Below, piece by piece: positions 1 to 7,842 of a DNA stretch of 64,000 bases. This DNA comes from Propionivibrio dicarboxylicus (GTDB lineage Bacteria; Pseudomonadota; Gammaproteobacteria; Burkholderiales; Rhodocyclaceae). Position 1 is the first letter of the stretch. Each line of letters opens with the position of its first letter. Location of the stretch: assembly GCA_945902805.1 (NCBI GenBank), contig CAMDMZ010000015.1, forward strand, positions 1-64,000. Reading direction: 5' to 3'. The position numbers and the translations under genes were made by a program. Below the pieces are notes generated by a model, which saw only the letters and a program-made list of their open reading frames with translations, ran no database searches and was not told the origin of the DNA.

Positions 1-2
1 GC

Positions 3-116
3 CTTAAGCTTCCCGGTGCCTGGTGGAACGCCAGCAACGCCCAAGCCATGCTCAACCTCCGTTGTCTGCGTGCCAACCACCGCTGGAATGACTACTGGGA
101 TCAACGGGCCGCGTGA
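3..116 (+). pseudogene. Transposase C-terminal fragment (ISKra4-like), 5' end off window
   Basis: The frame is open from the left edge and ends at a TGA. The visible 37 residues contain NAQAMLNLRCLRANHRW followed by a DYWD tail, which resembles the C-terminus of ISKra4-family transposases (an alanine/leucine/arginine-rich helix before a short WxFH/DYW-type ending). No terminal inverted repeat can be recognised just after the stop. Whether the gene is intact upstream cannot be seen. The family call is from motif memory only, and it fits the scarred accessory sequence that follows. Confidence 0.5.
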
Positions 117-140
117 GCATCTATTGTCCACCACTTTCAA

Positions 141-235
141 TTACACCCGCGAGTGCGAGCGAACGGACGGGTTTGATTGGGGTAATGCTTGCCAAATGGC
201 TTCAGCCAAGGCATCCGGGCGCGTTCCGCGAAATA
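141..235 (-). pseudogene. Remnant of a DUF559 endonuclease 3' end (copy 1)
   Basis: On the minus strand the last about 30 codons read TRPDALAEAIWQALPQSNP and then a stop, matching the C-terminal signature of DUF559 (Vsr-like fold) proteins, whose usual form is a PDAV(V/L)EAIWQAL ending. The upstream part, which should carry the RFWNNEVL-like strand, is absent: similarity stops near position 230. The adjacent plus-strand frame to position 350 (about 40 residues ending GKLTGVD) is open but unrecognised, so the junction looks like a recombination scar. No functional product is expected. Confidence 0.45.
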
Positions 236-346
236 CGAAGATCAGGTGCCAGAGCGCAAGCTGGCCACCTTCTGTCTTGATATGGCCAAACTGAATGAGG
301 GGATCGAAGAAGACCTGACCGAGCAAGGGAAATTGACCGGCGTCGA

Positions 347-721
347 TTAAGCCACCTCCACTTGCAGACTGAACCGACTGGCAGTCGCGCGGACTTCCTT
401 CATGCGTCCGTGTCCAGGGAGTACCCTGTCGGCAATCGTCACCAGCCCAGCACGCTCCAGCTCATCAACATCGCGCTTCACGGCACTGCGGTCTCGGTGC
501 AAACGCTCTGAAATTTGCGTAATCGAACCGGGCATTTCTTTCACCGCCCGGAACAGCGCCAAGCGAGCCGCCGTGATGAGCTTCATTACGTCCGCAGGGT
601 CTTCGAAGCTGATGATGCGCTCGTCGGGCAACGGCTCACCACGATCAGCTGCTTTGGCCAATTGGCGGCCATGCTTGAAAAAGCCGTCTTCCGTTCCCGT
701 CTTAATGGTGAGCTTGGTCAT
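347..721 (-). CDS. HTH antitoxin-like regulator (HVO_A0114/TumA type)
   Basis: A 124-residue protein with a winged-helix core at about residues 50-105 (ITQISERLHRDRSAVKRDVD is the likely recognition region, followed by a GLVTIAD wing). Proteins of the HVO_A0114 DNA-binding family with this pattern are commonly encoded beside DUF6516/TumE toxins. Its start overlaps the stop of the upstream toxin-like gene by 4 nt (ATGA), so the two are probably translated from one mRNA. The inferred role is antitoxin and autorepressor of the pair. An ordinary MarR/ArsR-like regulator is the alternative, made less likely by the neighbour. Confidence 0.72.
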   Translation of the reverse strand: MTKLTIKTGTEDGFFKHGRQLAKAADRGEPLPDERIISFEDPADVMKLITAARLALFRAVKEMPGSITQISERLHRDRSAVKRDVDELERAGLVTIADRVLPGHGRMKEVRATASRFSLQVEVA

Positions 722-1017
722 TTTCTATCCTTCAGGGCAATCCAGTCTTGTTTAAAGCGCTCTTCAGTGTCTTCGAAACTAACAAACTCGATAGGCTCCA
801 TGACGCCGAAATAGTGACGATGGTGGCCATCGTGGGCATTGTCGTAACCCACCACTCGGCCATTGTCGCCGGCATGGATGTTGTGATTGATGTAGGCGAG
901 GTTGTACCGGCTGACCTTCTTGGTGATCGTATCAACCCAGACTTCCCGGCGCAGCTTCCCGTTCCCACGCTTGTCGGAAATCTTGTGGGACTCATCGATA
1001 ATCTTCACATCAGCCAT
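718..1017 (-). CDS. TumE-family (DUF6516) putative toxin
   Basis: A 99-residue protein with the compact pattern of DUF6516/TumE proteins: an N-terminal strand with REVWVDT, a YNLAYINHNIHAGDNGRVVGYDN core, a GHHRHYFG histidine motif at about residues 64-71, and an acidic/aromatic C-terminus (FEDTEERFKQDW). These proteins are small toxins paired with an HTH antitoxin, here the overlapping downstream gene. The molecular target is not evident from sequence. The start codon sits inside a perfect 10-bp inverted repeat and lies 5 nt after a TATGAT hexamer, so the mRNA may be leaderless and autoregulated. Confidence 0.7.
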   Translation of the reverse strand: MADVKIIDESHKISDKRGNGKLRREVWVDTITKKVSRYNLAYINHNIHAGDNGRVVGYDNAHDGHHRHYFGVMEPIEFVSFEDTEERFKQDWIALKDRK

Positions 1018-1040
1018 AATGGATCATATCATGGCTGATG
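1008..1040 (-). promoter_or_regulatory. Candidate operator/promoter of the TA pair
   Basis: Perfect 10-bp arms (CATCAGCCAT at 1008-1017 and its reverse complement at 1031-1040) are separated by 13 nt. A minus-strand TATGAT at 1028-1023 lies between the arms, and the toxin ATG begins at 1017. The arrangement is what an autorepressing antitoxin would bind. No convincing -35 box is visible upstream. Confidence 0.5.
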
Positions 1041-1062
1041 ATCTTCCGGCCTCACCTCGCGA

Positions 1063-1260
1063 TCAGGCGTCGGCACCCATGGCAACCGCTCGATCCAATG
1101 AAGAGGGCAAACAATCGGACCGGTTTGATTCGGCTGATGCTTGCCAAATAGCGTCGACTACTGCATCTGGTTGCGTCAAGACCTGATTGTTCCAGAACCG
1201 CATTACTCGAAACCCGGCCGAACGCAATCGACGGCCCCGAATCCGATCCTATTCGCCGTC
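1063..1260 (-). pseudogene. DUF559 endonuclease remnant (copy 2), 5'-truncated
   Basis: The minus strand reads RLRSAGFRVMRFWNNQVL then TQPDAVVDAIWQAS and ends GADA-stop. This is the conserved C-terminal half of DUF559/Vsr-like endonucleases (RVLRFWNNEVL plus AIWQAL). Just upstream the similarity can be followed a few residues further only with a frame change near position 1230, and the N-terminal half including the catalytic acidic residues is missing. It is a dead gene fragment, homologous in its last about 20 codons to the copy on the other side of the toxin-antitoxin pair. Confidence 0.6.
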
Positions 1261-1302
1261 TTGATGTTGGCCACCATCGACGTCGCAGGCGCGACCTTCC
1301 CC

Positions 1303-1926
1303 TTAAAGGGGGAGGGAAGAACCGGGCGCCTGGGGATTGTGGCGAACGACATATTCGGTCAGGAGGTCTAAGCTCTGCGCTTCGGTCTGACTTGAGGTGT
1401 CGATTACCAGTTCGGCTGACTCGGGTTGCTCATAGGGGGCGTCGATGCCTGTGAAATCGTGCAATTGGCCGGCACGAGCCTTGCGGTAAAGCCCCTTGGG
1501 ATCACGGCCTTCACAGGTAGCCAGATCGGCGGCGACAAACACCTCGTGAAACCGGGATCGGCGGGCGGCGAATCGCGCCTTTTCGCGATCAACCCGATAA
1601 GGGGAGATGAATGCGGTAATGCAGATCAAACCGGCTTCGGCGAAGAGGGCGGCGACTTCGCCTACCCGGCGAATGTTCTCTGCACGGTCCTCGGGAGAAA
1701 AACCCAGATTGGCGTTCAATCCATGACGGACGTTGTCGCCATCGAGGGTATAGCACGCGTAGCCGAGGGAAAGCAGGCGCTCCTCAAGCCCCATGGCCAA
1801 GGTTGATTTTCCGGAGGCCGAAAGCCCGGTAAGCCAGATTACCACGCCGTCGTGACCAAAACGCTGGCGGCGGTGCTGGCTATCGACATGATGATCGACG
1901 GCGGTGATGTTTGTTGATTTGGCCAT
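1303..1926 (-). CDS. cysC: Adenylyl-sulfate kinase
   Basis: This 207-residue P-loop kinase phosphorylates adenosine 5'-phosphosulfate on the 3'-OH to make PAPS. The Walker [10 protein letters not shown] lies at residues 34-42, and the APS-binding [10 protein letters not shown] starts at residue 62. The family's [18 protein letters not shown] and DPKGLYRKA blocks follow in order, so the protein is full length. It stands alone, without cysD/cysN or a PAPS reductase nearby, at the edge of a glycan cluster. PAPS could therefore feed sulfation as well as assimilation; no sulfotransferase was recognised in the window. Confidence 0.93.
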   Translation of the reverse strand: MAKSTNITAVDHHVDSQHRRQRFGHDGVVIWLTGLSASGKSTLAMGLEERLLSLGYACYTLDGDNVRHGLNANLGFSPEDRAENIRRVGEVAALFAEAGLICITAFISPYRVDREKARFAARRSRFHEVFVAADLATCEGRDPKGLYRKARAGQLHDFTGIDAPYEQPESAELVIDTSSQTEAQSLDLLTEYVVRHNPQAPGSSLPL

Positions 1927-2010
1927 GATAATGACTATTTATCCATGGAATACATAAATGAGCGCCTAATCTGATCAGGTAAGTGTTAAGTAATAGCGAA
2001 TCTTTAAAAC

Positions 2011-2078
2011 CGTCATTCCGGGCTTGACCCGAAATCCAATAACACACTGCTGGATTCCGGGTCAAGCCCGGAATGACG
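2011..2078. repeat. Long inverted repeat (CGTCATTCCGGGCTTGACCC type)
   Basis: Two 28-nt arms (2011-2038 and 2051-2078) are reverse complements with a single mismatch, separated by 12 nt. The outer ends read CGTCATTCCGG. Palindromes of this type occur dispersed in many proteobacterial genomes. Here it sits between two minus-strand genes and could also act as a transcription barrier upstream of cysC. Confidence 0.85.
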
Positions 2079-2090
2079 ATTCAAAATGGT

Positions 2091-3257
2091 TTAGCTACCC
2101 AAATTAACTTGGTGCTCAAGTGTACATCGATAGACCTGATCCATCGCATCGACGACACGATCAATACGAAAGCACTCGGCGAACCGATTATGCCCTGACC
2201 GGCCGTAGTTTGAACGAGTCTCAGGGGTGCGCATCTGACCAATCCCGCGAGCAAGCGCTTCGGCATCGCCGGGCGGCACCAGGATCCCGGCGCTACCCTG
2301 GGCAAGAACCCAGCCAACGCCTGACCCCGAAATATCGCTGGCCACGATCGCCTTGGCGTGCTGCATGGCCTCAAGGAGAACGACACCAAACGCTTCGGTG
2401 CGCTCGAGAGATGGCAAAACCAGTACATCACATGTTTGCTGCAGTGATTGCAAGTCGCCTGTAGTCAGTTTTCCGGCAAATCGGATGCGGCTGGGGGCGC
2501 CGCTCTCAAGGCGAGCCACCTCCAGCTTGGCGCGGAGTTCGCCGTCGCCGACAATGATTGCCTGGGTATCCGGAAGCTTGGCGATGGCCTGGATGAGAAT
2601 CTCAAAGCCCTTATAGTAGGTCAAGCGGCCGATGGCCAGTACTTTCAGCGCTCCGTCTTGCCAGCGAGTGGCCTTCCCTATCGATGGTATCGATATATCC
2701 AATGGTGGGAGCCCGAGCGGGACAACGTAGCTCTTGTTTCGCCACGATCGTAATGCCGGACTGGATTCCAGATATGTTGGCGAGGTAGCCACGATTGACG
2801 TGGCACGGCGCAACAGCGCCTGTTCGAAGGGACGATACAACCAATAGGCCAGTTTCAGCCTGGGATCTATCGCCGAGCTAACGACATCGGCATGCCAATG
2901 AATGACCCACGGCAAGCGACGGGCACTGGGTATGACCAGAGCCCAAAACGCGGAGGTATTGGGAAGGTGAAGGTGCAGGATATCCGGCTGGAAATCCGCA
3001 ATCGCTCGAGCCAACCAGACCGGGAATGCCGGACTAACGGGTGCATAGAGCAGACGGCCGTAGCAGGGTACGCGGATTACCGAAGGAAAAGTGGTTGCCT
3101 TTTGAGGCCGGGATGGCAACCCATCGGGCGCGTGCGAATGGACCAGAGCTACGACCTGATGGCCGACTCGTGTTTGCTCATCGACCAACGCGGCCAGAAA
3201 GTTCTCCATCCCTCCATGGAACGGCGGATAAAACTTGCCAACGTGAAGAATGCGCAC
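2091..3257 (-). CDS. Glycosyltransferase family 4
   Basis: A 388-residue GT-B fold retaining glycosyltransferase. The N-terminal domain opens with MRILHVGKFYPPFHGG (a glycine-rich acceptor loop); the C-terminal nucleotide-sugar domain has GRLTYYKG at about 210-217, the VGDGELR motif, and an EX7E pair at E288/E296 within TEAFGVVLLEAM. It is soluble or membrane-associated at the cytoplasmic face and would add one hexose to a lipid-linked glycan. It lies 2 nt downstream of the membrane/TPR gene and is probably its operon partner. Donor and acceptor cannot be read from sequence. Confidence 0.88.
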   Translation of the reverse strand: MRILHVGKFYPPFHGGMENFLAALVDEQTRVGHQVVALVHSHAPDGLPSRPQKATTFPSVIRVPCYGRLLYAPVSPAFPVWLARAIADFQPDILHLHLPNTSAFWALVIPSARRLPWVIHWHADVVSSAIDPRLKLAYWLYRPFEQALLRRATSIVATSPTYLESSPALRSWRNKSYVVPLGLPPLDISIPSIGKATRWQDGALKVLAIGRLTYYKGFEILIQAIAKLPDTQAIIVGDGELRAKLEVARLESGAPSRIRFAGKLTTGDLQSLQQTCDVLVLPSLERTEAFGVVLLEAMQHAKAIVASDISGSGVGWVLAQGSAGILVPPGDAEALARGIGQMRTPETRSNYGRSGHNRFAECFRIDRVVDAMDQVYRCTLEHQVNLGS

Positions 3258-3259
3258 GG

Positions 3260-5248
3260 CTAGCTGCCGGACTCGATCTTTCTCAGCAAGCCCTGCAATG
3301 CCGGGTCCCCCGGCTTCAACTGTACCGCCGTCCGGGCTTCGATCATGGCGTCGGCTTTGTTGCCCGTCTCCATGAAAACAAGGGCACGGGCAAAGCGGAT
3401 ATCAGCACCATCCTTCTCGGCCAGTAACTTTTCGAGAATCGTTGAAGCCTCTGCGCCTTGGCGATTCCGGTGCATCGCCAAAGCGAGTTGAATCCGCGCC
3501 GACCGGCTGCCCGGATCGACATCAACCAGTTTCCGGTAATCCACGATCGCCTCGGCGTTCTTGCCCAGTTTGATATTGCTCTGGGCCCGTGTCTTAAGGG
3601 CTTGCTGCTTTTCTTCGGGATCGCTTAGTCGCGCAAGCGCCTGGTCAATCGCGGAAATCGCCTCTTCGTGGCGCCCCATCTGGAACAAAAGTGTGCCCTT
3701 TTGCAGATACACTTGATGGGGATTCGGGTTACGGGCGATCATCCTTTCAGCCGCTTGGGACGCCTCTAATGCCTCTTGCAAGCGACCCATTTGCTGCAAT
3801 ACCACGGCGCGATGGTAATCAGCCAAGCCGGACGGCTCGCCAAAACTCTTGGCGAAGTTATAGTCGTCGAGCGCCGGCCCAAACATTCCTTTTTGCAGGT
3901 ATTGATTGCCACGATTGAGCAGGGGACGCCAACGACCGACGGCGTTGCGCTGTGCCTTAAAGTCGATCTTGTTGGCGGCATCCGCCCAGGCGCCCGCCTC
4001 TGTTTTCAGGGAGACGACACGCTCGATCGCCAGGCCACCTAACAGAATAAGGAGCCCCCCGGCAAGGAGCCCAATCGTTCTCGGCGAGCGATCAAGCACC
4101 GCGATCGCGACGAGGATAGGGAACCCAACGGCGGCCCAGAGGTAACTGCGATAAAGGACAAATGGATCCTGGATCCAGACTGTCGCAAATTCGGTCGCAA
4201 AAAGTATTGCTGGGGCAAAAATGGCAAAAGCAGCCCAGCGACGCCAGTCGGCATACCGAATCATAAGAAACAGACTGCCGGCCAGCAGGGAAAGGTAAAT
4301 CGGTAACCCAAGAACCTGCGGAAAGCTACCGAAAGTCACAGGAAACGGAGGACGCAGATCAATCGACATCCAGAATACATTCGGCACGAACCACAACACG
4401 CCATAGCCTAGATAGAGCCACGCCTGGTTCAGGATACTTAATGGATAGGCTCGAACATCAGCACCAGGAGCCAACGCAGAGAGTTGTAGCAAGTATGCTG
4501 CGCTGTAGTCGTCAAATGCCCGACCGAGCAGAGTGGATTCATATCTTTGAAGCAAAAAGGCGGCACCAACCACGGCGACAAGCAGCATTCCGGCTACCGT
4601 CACGCTTGCTTGAAGCTTTCCTGGGCGACGAACAAGCAAGTACACCGCGGCGGCGGCAACCGGCAGCATTACCGCATACTCCTTGCTCAGCAGGGCAAGA
4701 AGGTAGGCCAGCAACGCGGGGAGCAACCAGAGGATTTGGCGGCGTTGTGCTGCATGCAAGGTCATTAGCAAACACGCCACGGAAAAAAAAGTCGCCATCA
4801 AGATCGACCGTTGAATGAGGTAGGCCACGGCATACGTGGATACCGGGTTGACGGCAAACAATAATGCGCCGAACCCGGATGCCGCAGTCACTGAACTGAC
4901 TGTGGTCGATACGGAGCCTCGATCCGGGTTCGCTGTCGCCAACGACGAAAGAAGGGCCTTGACCCAGTAAAACAGCAGGAGTGCGACCCCCGCGTGTAAC
5001 ACAAGATTCACCAGCCGTTGTTTCCACCAACCTTCACCGAACAGCGCCTGAATCCAGACGAACGAGCCATATGAAATCAAGCGTTCCTGCAAGGGAACCA
5101 AGGACCCGTACCGTGAAAACACGGAGCCATCCATCAGGCGCTGATCATCGAACACCAGTTCGGCATTCAAACCTGGCAGGTAAATTGCGAAAACGGCGGC
5201 CACCAGCAATGCCGGCCAAAACCAGCGAGACTCAAATAACTTGCCCAT
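3260..5248 (-). CDS. TMTC-like polytopic membrane protein with C-terminal TPRs
   Basis: The chosen ATG gives 662 residues and is preceded by GGAG at 8 nt; a start 42 nt further upstream has no such site. About ten hydrophobic segments occupy residues 10-420. The first extracytoplasmic loop carries an acidic pair (FDDQ, D34-D35), as in GT-C glycosyltransferases, and the last about 230 residues are TPR repeats (for example NRGNQYLQKGMFGPALDDYN). This layout, GT-C-like membrane domain then TPRs, is that of TMTC/DUF1736 proteins, which O-mannosylate proteins in animals. Enzyme activity here is inference; it may instead be a scaffold for glycan assembly. Confidence 0.65.
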   Translation of the reverse strand: MGKLFESRWFWPALLVAAVFAIYLPGLNAELVFDDQRLMDGSVFSRYGSLVPLQERLISYGSFVWIQALFGEGWWKQRLVNLVLHAGVALLLFYWVKALLSSLATANPDRGSVSTTVSSVTAASGFGALLFAVNPVSTYAVAYLIQRSILMATFFSVACLLMTLHAAQRRQILWLLPALLAYLLALLSKEYAVMLPVAAAAVYLLVRRPGKLQASVTVAGMLLVAVVGAAFLLQRYESTLLGRAFDDYSAAYLLQLSALAPGADVRAYPLSILNQAWLYLGYGVLWFVPNVFWMSIDLRPPFPVTFGSFPQVLGLPIYLSLLAGSLFLMIRYADWRRWAAFAIFAPAILFATEFATVWIQDPFVLYRSYLWAAVGFPILVAIAVLDRSPRTIGLLAGGLLILLGGLAIERVVSLKTEAGAWADAANKIDFKAQRNAVGRWRPLLNRGNQYLQKGMFGPALDDYNFAKSFGEPSGLADYHRAVVLQQMGRLQEALEASQAAERMIARNPNPHQVYLQKGTLLFQMGRHEEAISAIDQALARLSDPEEKQQALKTRAQSNIKLGKNAEAIVDYRKLVDVDPGSRSARIQLALAMHRNRQGAEASTILEKLLAEKDGADIRFARALVFMETGNKADAMIEARTAVQLKPGDPALQGLLRKIESGS

Positions 5249-5508
5249 TACATCTCCGTTAAGTATTCCCCGAGGTTCTACGATGCGCAATTTCCGGAAA
5301 AGACACCACGACTTCTACATGCCTTGAGTCTAATCCTTTCATTGCCTTTGGCGCTTGCGAAGTGATAGCGAAGCTCGGTGGGTCGAATATACTCGACCAT
5401 TGGATGAGGGTGCCCAATGCGTCCCGTCGAATACAACGGTTCAAGATCACGGCCCAAATGCGTGGTTAAAGACTTCCGGCCATTTAACGATGATTCTTCG
5501 CTTTTCAA
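5249..5508. promoter_or_regulatory. Divergent intergenic region
   Basis: 260 bp separate the minus-strand membrane/TPR gene from the plus-strand FkbM gene, so it should hold two outward promoters. I see no clear consensus boxes or RNA structure in it. Confidence 0.35.
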
Positions 5509-7839
5509 ATGAAAAAAACATTGACGGATAATTGGTTAGTTGAAATAGCTGGAGGAGTCAAGGTCGCGACCGAGCCCGATCCCAGACTCATGACTACCTA
5601 TATTTTGCTCGAACAGGAAGACTGGTTCGAGGAGGAAATGTCCTTCGTACGTCGATTTATCCGAGGACACGAGAACATTCTCGATATCGGCGCCAATCAC
5701 GGGGTCTATTCACTCAGCATTGCCAGCCTATTGACTAACGGCCATGTTTGGGCATTTGAGCCCGCCGCAGCCACGGCTGCCCTATTAGCCGAAAGCATAC
5801 ACGCAAACGCATTTGAAGCGAGAATCACTCTGCTACAAATCGGACTTTCGGATTCTGACCGTACTGCCCTGCTCGCCACCTCGGTTAACAGTGAAACGAA
5901 CACACTCAAGCCCGTTGCTAAGCACGCGCAAGGTGATGGCGAGCAAGAGGAGATACGTCTTGAGCGGCTCGATTCGGTATTCGTTAAAGGGTACCCCAAG
6001 ATCGATTTCGTAAAGTTGGATGCCGAAGGTGAGGAAGTGGCTATCCTTAGAGGATCGCGCTTGTTCGACGACCAATCTCCACTCGTTATGTTTGAGTTAC
6101 GACATGGTACTGACGTCAATACCCCATTGGTCGGATCACTGCAACAAAAGGGCTACCATCTTTACTTCTACTCGAGTGCCCTAGGTGGTCTCCTTCCTTA
6201 CCTTGAATCACGTACGGATGCATTTCGCCTCAATTTATTTGCCTGTAGACCCGATCGCGAGGCCGAGCTACGTGCTGCCGGTTTGCTCGTCGTGGAAGGC
6301 GATCTCGGGATTGATCGGGAAATGGCTTTCTCGATTAGTTGGTCCGAAGTGCTCGCTCAAGTACAGGTCGCAGGTTCCCCGTCTTGGTGGAAGACAGATA
6401 CCACCCAAACCAATACACCTGACCATTTGACAGTCTTTGCCTTGGCTGTACTGGCTTCGTCGGAAAGACGCCCACTTGCAGAGCGCACTCGTTTATTGCT
6501 GGCAGGTTTGGCGCTCGGGCAACGGATCTTTGAACAACGAAGCGACTGGCAGTTCGCGACAACAATGGCAAGACTGTTCTGGCTTGCCGGTTTACGATCT
6601 GAAGCACTCGCATGCGTCGAGCAAGCACTATCGCGCCTTGGCGCTCAAGGATTTTCGACCACCCTCCCGTTCTTGCCACCCGAGCCACGGCAGGACTTCA
6701 TGCCTGTTCGGGAGAATCTGGCCAACTGGCTTATAACGCGCCTTTTAGAGTTCAAGGTCGCACGATCCGCATTTTCCACATTTTTCAATAACGATATTGC
6801 GACACTCAAGCATTTGGCTACCGTTCGTGAAGGCATCATCGCCGATCAGCGCCGATTCCTACTGAAAGCATTCGCGATTGGGGCAAAAAGCGAAGTCAGT
6901 GTTCCCGATTCGCTACTCGACGTTGCAACAACGCCCAACGCCCTGAATTGGAAATTGATTCAGACTCTCTCAAGGGTATCCCTCGCCAATATCCTTGGGG
7001 TGGATAGTCTAGCCATAGTCGATGTTGGGGCCGCCTCTCACGGCCAAGGGTCGGAACCCTATGCCGAATTGATGCAGGCAGGTCTCGCGAAGGTGATTGG
7101 CTTCGAACCAGATGCCGAGGAAGCACGCAAACTCAGCGCCCTGTATCCGAATAACCATTACCTCCCATGGTTCATTGGCGCTGACGGGAACGCAAAGTTC
7201 CATAAAACAAATTGGGCGATGACGAGCGGACTCTTGAAGCCGAACGAGCCGGTTCTTGCATGTTTCACCCACCTTCAAGAGGCCGTTCGCCTTGAATCCA
7301 TTCAGGATGTCGAGACCCGGTGCTTGGATGACGCACTATCTAAGAGCGGATTCTTGGATATCGACATGATCAAGATCGATGTTCAGGGCGCTGAACTTTC
7401 CGTGTTCCAGCACGCCCAAAGGGCACTTGAGCTTGCGACCGTCATTTGGACCGAGGTTGAGTTTGTCGCTCTCTATGAGAACCAGCCTCTTTTTGCCGAC
7501 GTCGACTCTTTCTTGCGTGGGAACGGCTACCAGCTTCACACTCTGACTGGTTGGGGGACTCGTACGTTCAAGCCGGTACGTCTGAGAAAATCACTGAATT
7601 CCGGACGGCAACTGCTCTGGGCTGATGCAATCTATGTCAAGGACTTTACCAAGCTGGATTCGCTTTCACCAGAAAAACTCGCCCGACTCGCTGTGTTACT
7701 CCACCATGTCGTGAAATCTCCCGACTTCTGCCGGAAGGTCCTGCACGAACTGGATAACCGCACCAAATCAGAGTATGTTGGTCGCTACGACAAAGGGTTC
7801 CTGCCTGCGGAGTTTGCAATAAGCCCCGATCTCCAGTAA
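5509..7839 (+). CDS. Double-domain FkbM family methyltransferase
   Basis: This 776-residue protein has two FkbM-type SAM-dependent methyltransferase domains. The first (about residues 45-250) shows LDIGANHGVYSL near 59-69, VWAFEPAA, and IDFVKLDAEGEE. The second (about 500-690) shows VDVGAASHGQ, VIGFEPDAEEA and IDMIKIDVQGAELSV. The helical middle region (300-480) has no family I recognise. FkbM enzymes O-methylate small hydroxylated substrates, often sugars. Two different sequences in one chain suggest either two methylation sites or one degenerate domain; the second domain has lost part of the usual glycine-rich loop (GAASHGQG). It begins the plus-strand run 5509-14909. Confidence 0.85.
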   Translation: MKKTLTDNWLVEIAGGVKVATEPDPRLMTTYILLEQEDWFEEEMSFVRRFIRGHENILDIGANHGVYSLSIASLLTNGHVWAFEPAAATAALLAESIHANAFEARITLLQIGLSDSDRTALLATSVNSETNTLKPVAKHAQGDGEQEEIRLERLDSVFVKGYPKIDFVKLDAEGEEVAILRGSRLFDDQSPLVMFELRHGTDVNTPLVGSLQQKGYHLYFYSSALGGLLPYLESRTDAFRLNLFACRPDREAELRAAGLLVVEGDLGIDREMAFSISWSEVLAQVQVAGSPSWWKTDTTQTNTPDHLTVFALAVLASSERRPLAERTRLLLAGLALGQRIFEQRSDWQFATTMARLFWLAGLRSEALACVEQALSRLGAQGFSTTLPFLPPEPRQDFMPVRENLANWLITRLLEFKVARSAFSTFFNNDIATLKHLATVREGIIADQRRFLLKAFAIGAKSEVSVPDSLLDVATTPNALNWKLIQTLSRVSLANILGVDSLAIVDVGAASHGQGSEPYAELMQAGLAKVIGFEPDAEEARKLSALYPNNHYLPWFIGADGNAKFHKTNWAMTSGLLKPNEPVLACFTHLQEAVRLESIQDVETRCLDDALSKSGFLDIDMIKIDVQGAELSVFQHAQRALELATVIWTEVEFVALYENQPLFADVDSFLRGNGYQLHTLTGWGTRTFKPVRLRKSLNSGRQLLWADAIYVKDFTKLDSLSPEKLARLAVLLHHVVKSPDFCRKVLHELDNRTKSEYVGRYDKGFLPAEFAISPDLQ

Positions 7840-7842
7840 CAA

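Noticed and set aside
402-755. 117-codon plus-strand frame opposite the antitoxin gene
   Set aside because: Arg/Ser-rich with no motif; the overlapping toxin-antitoxin arrangement on the other strand is much better supported.
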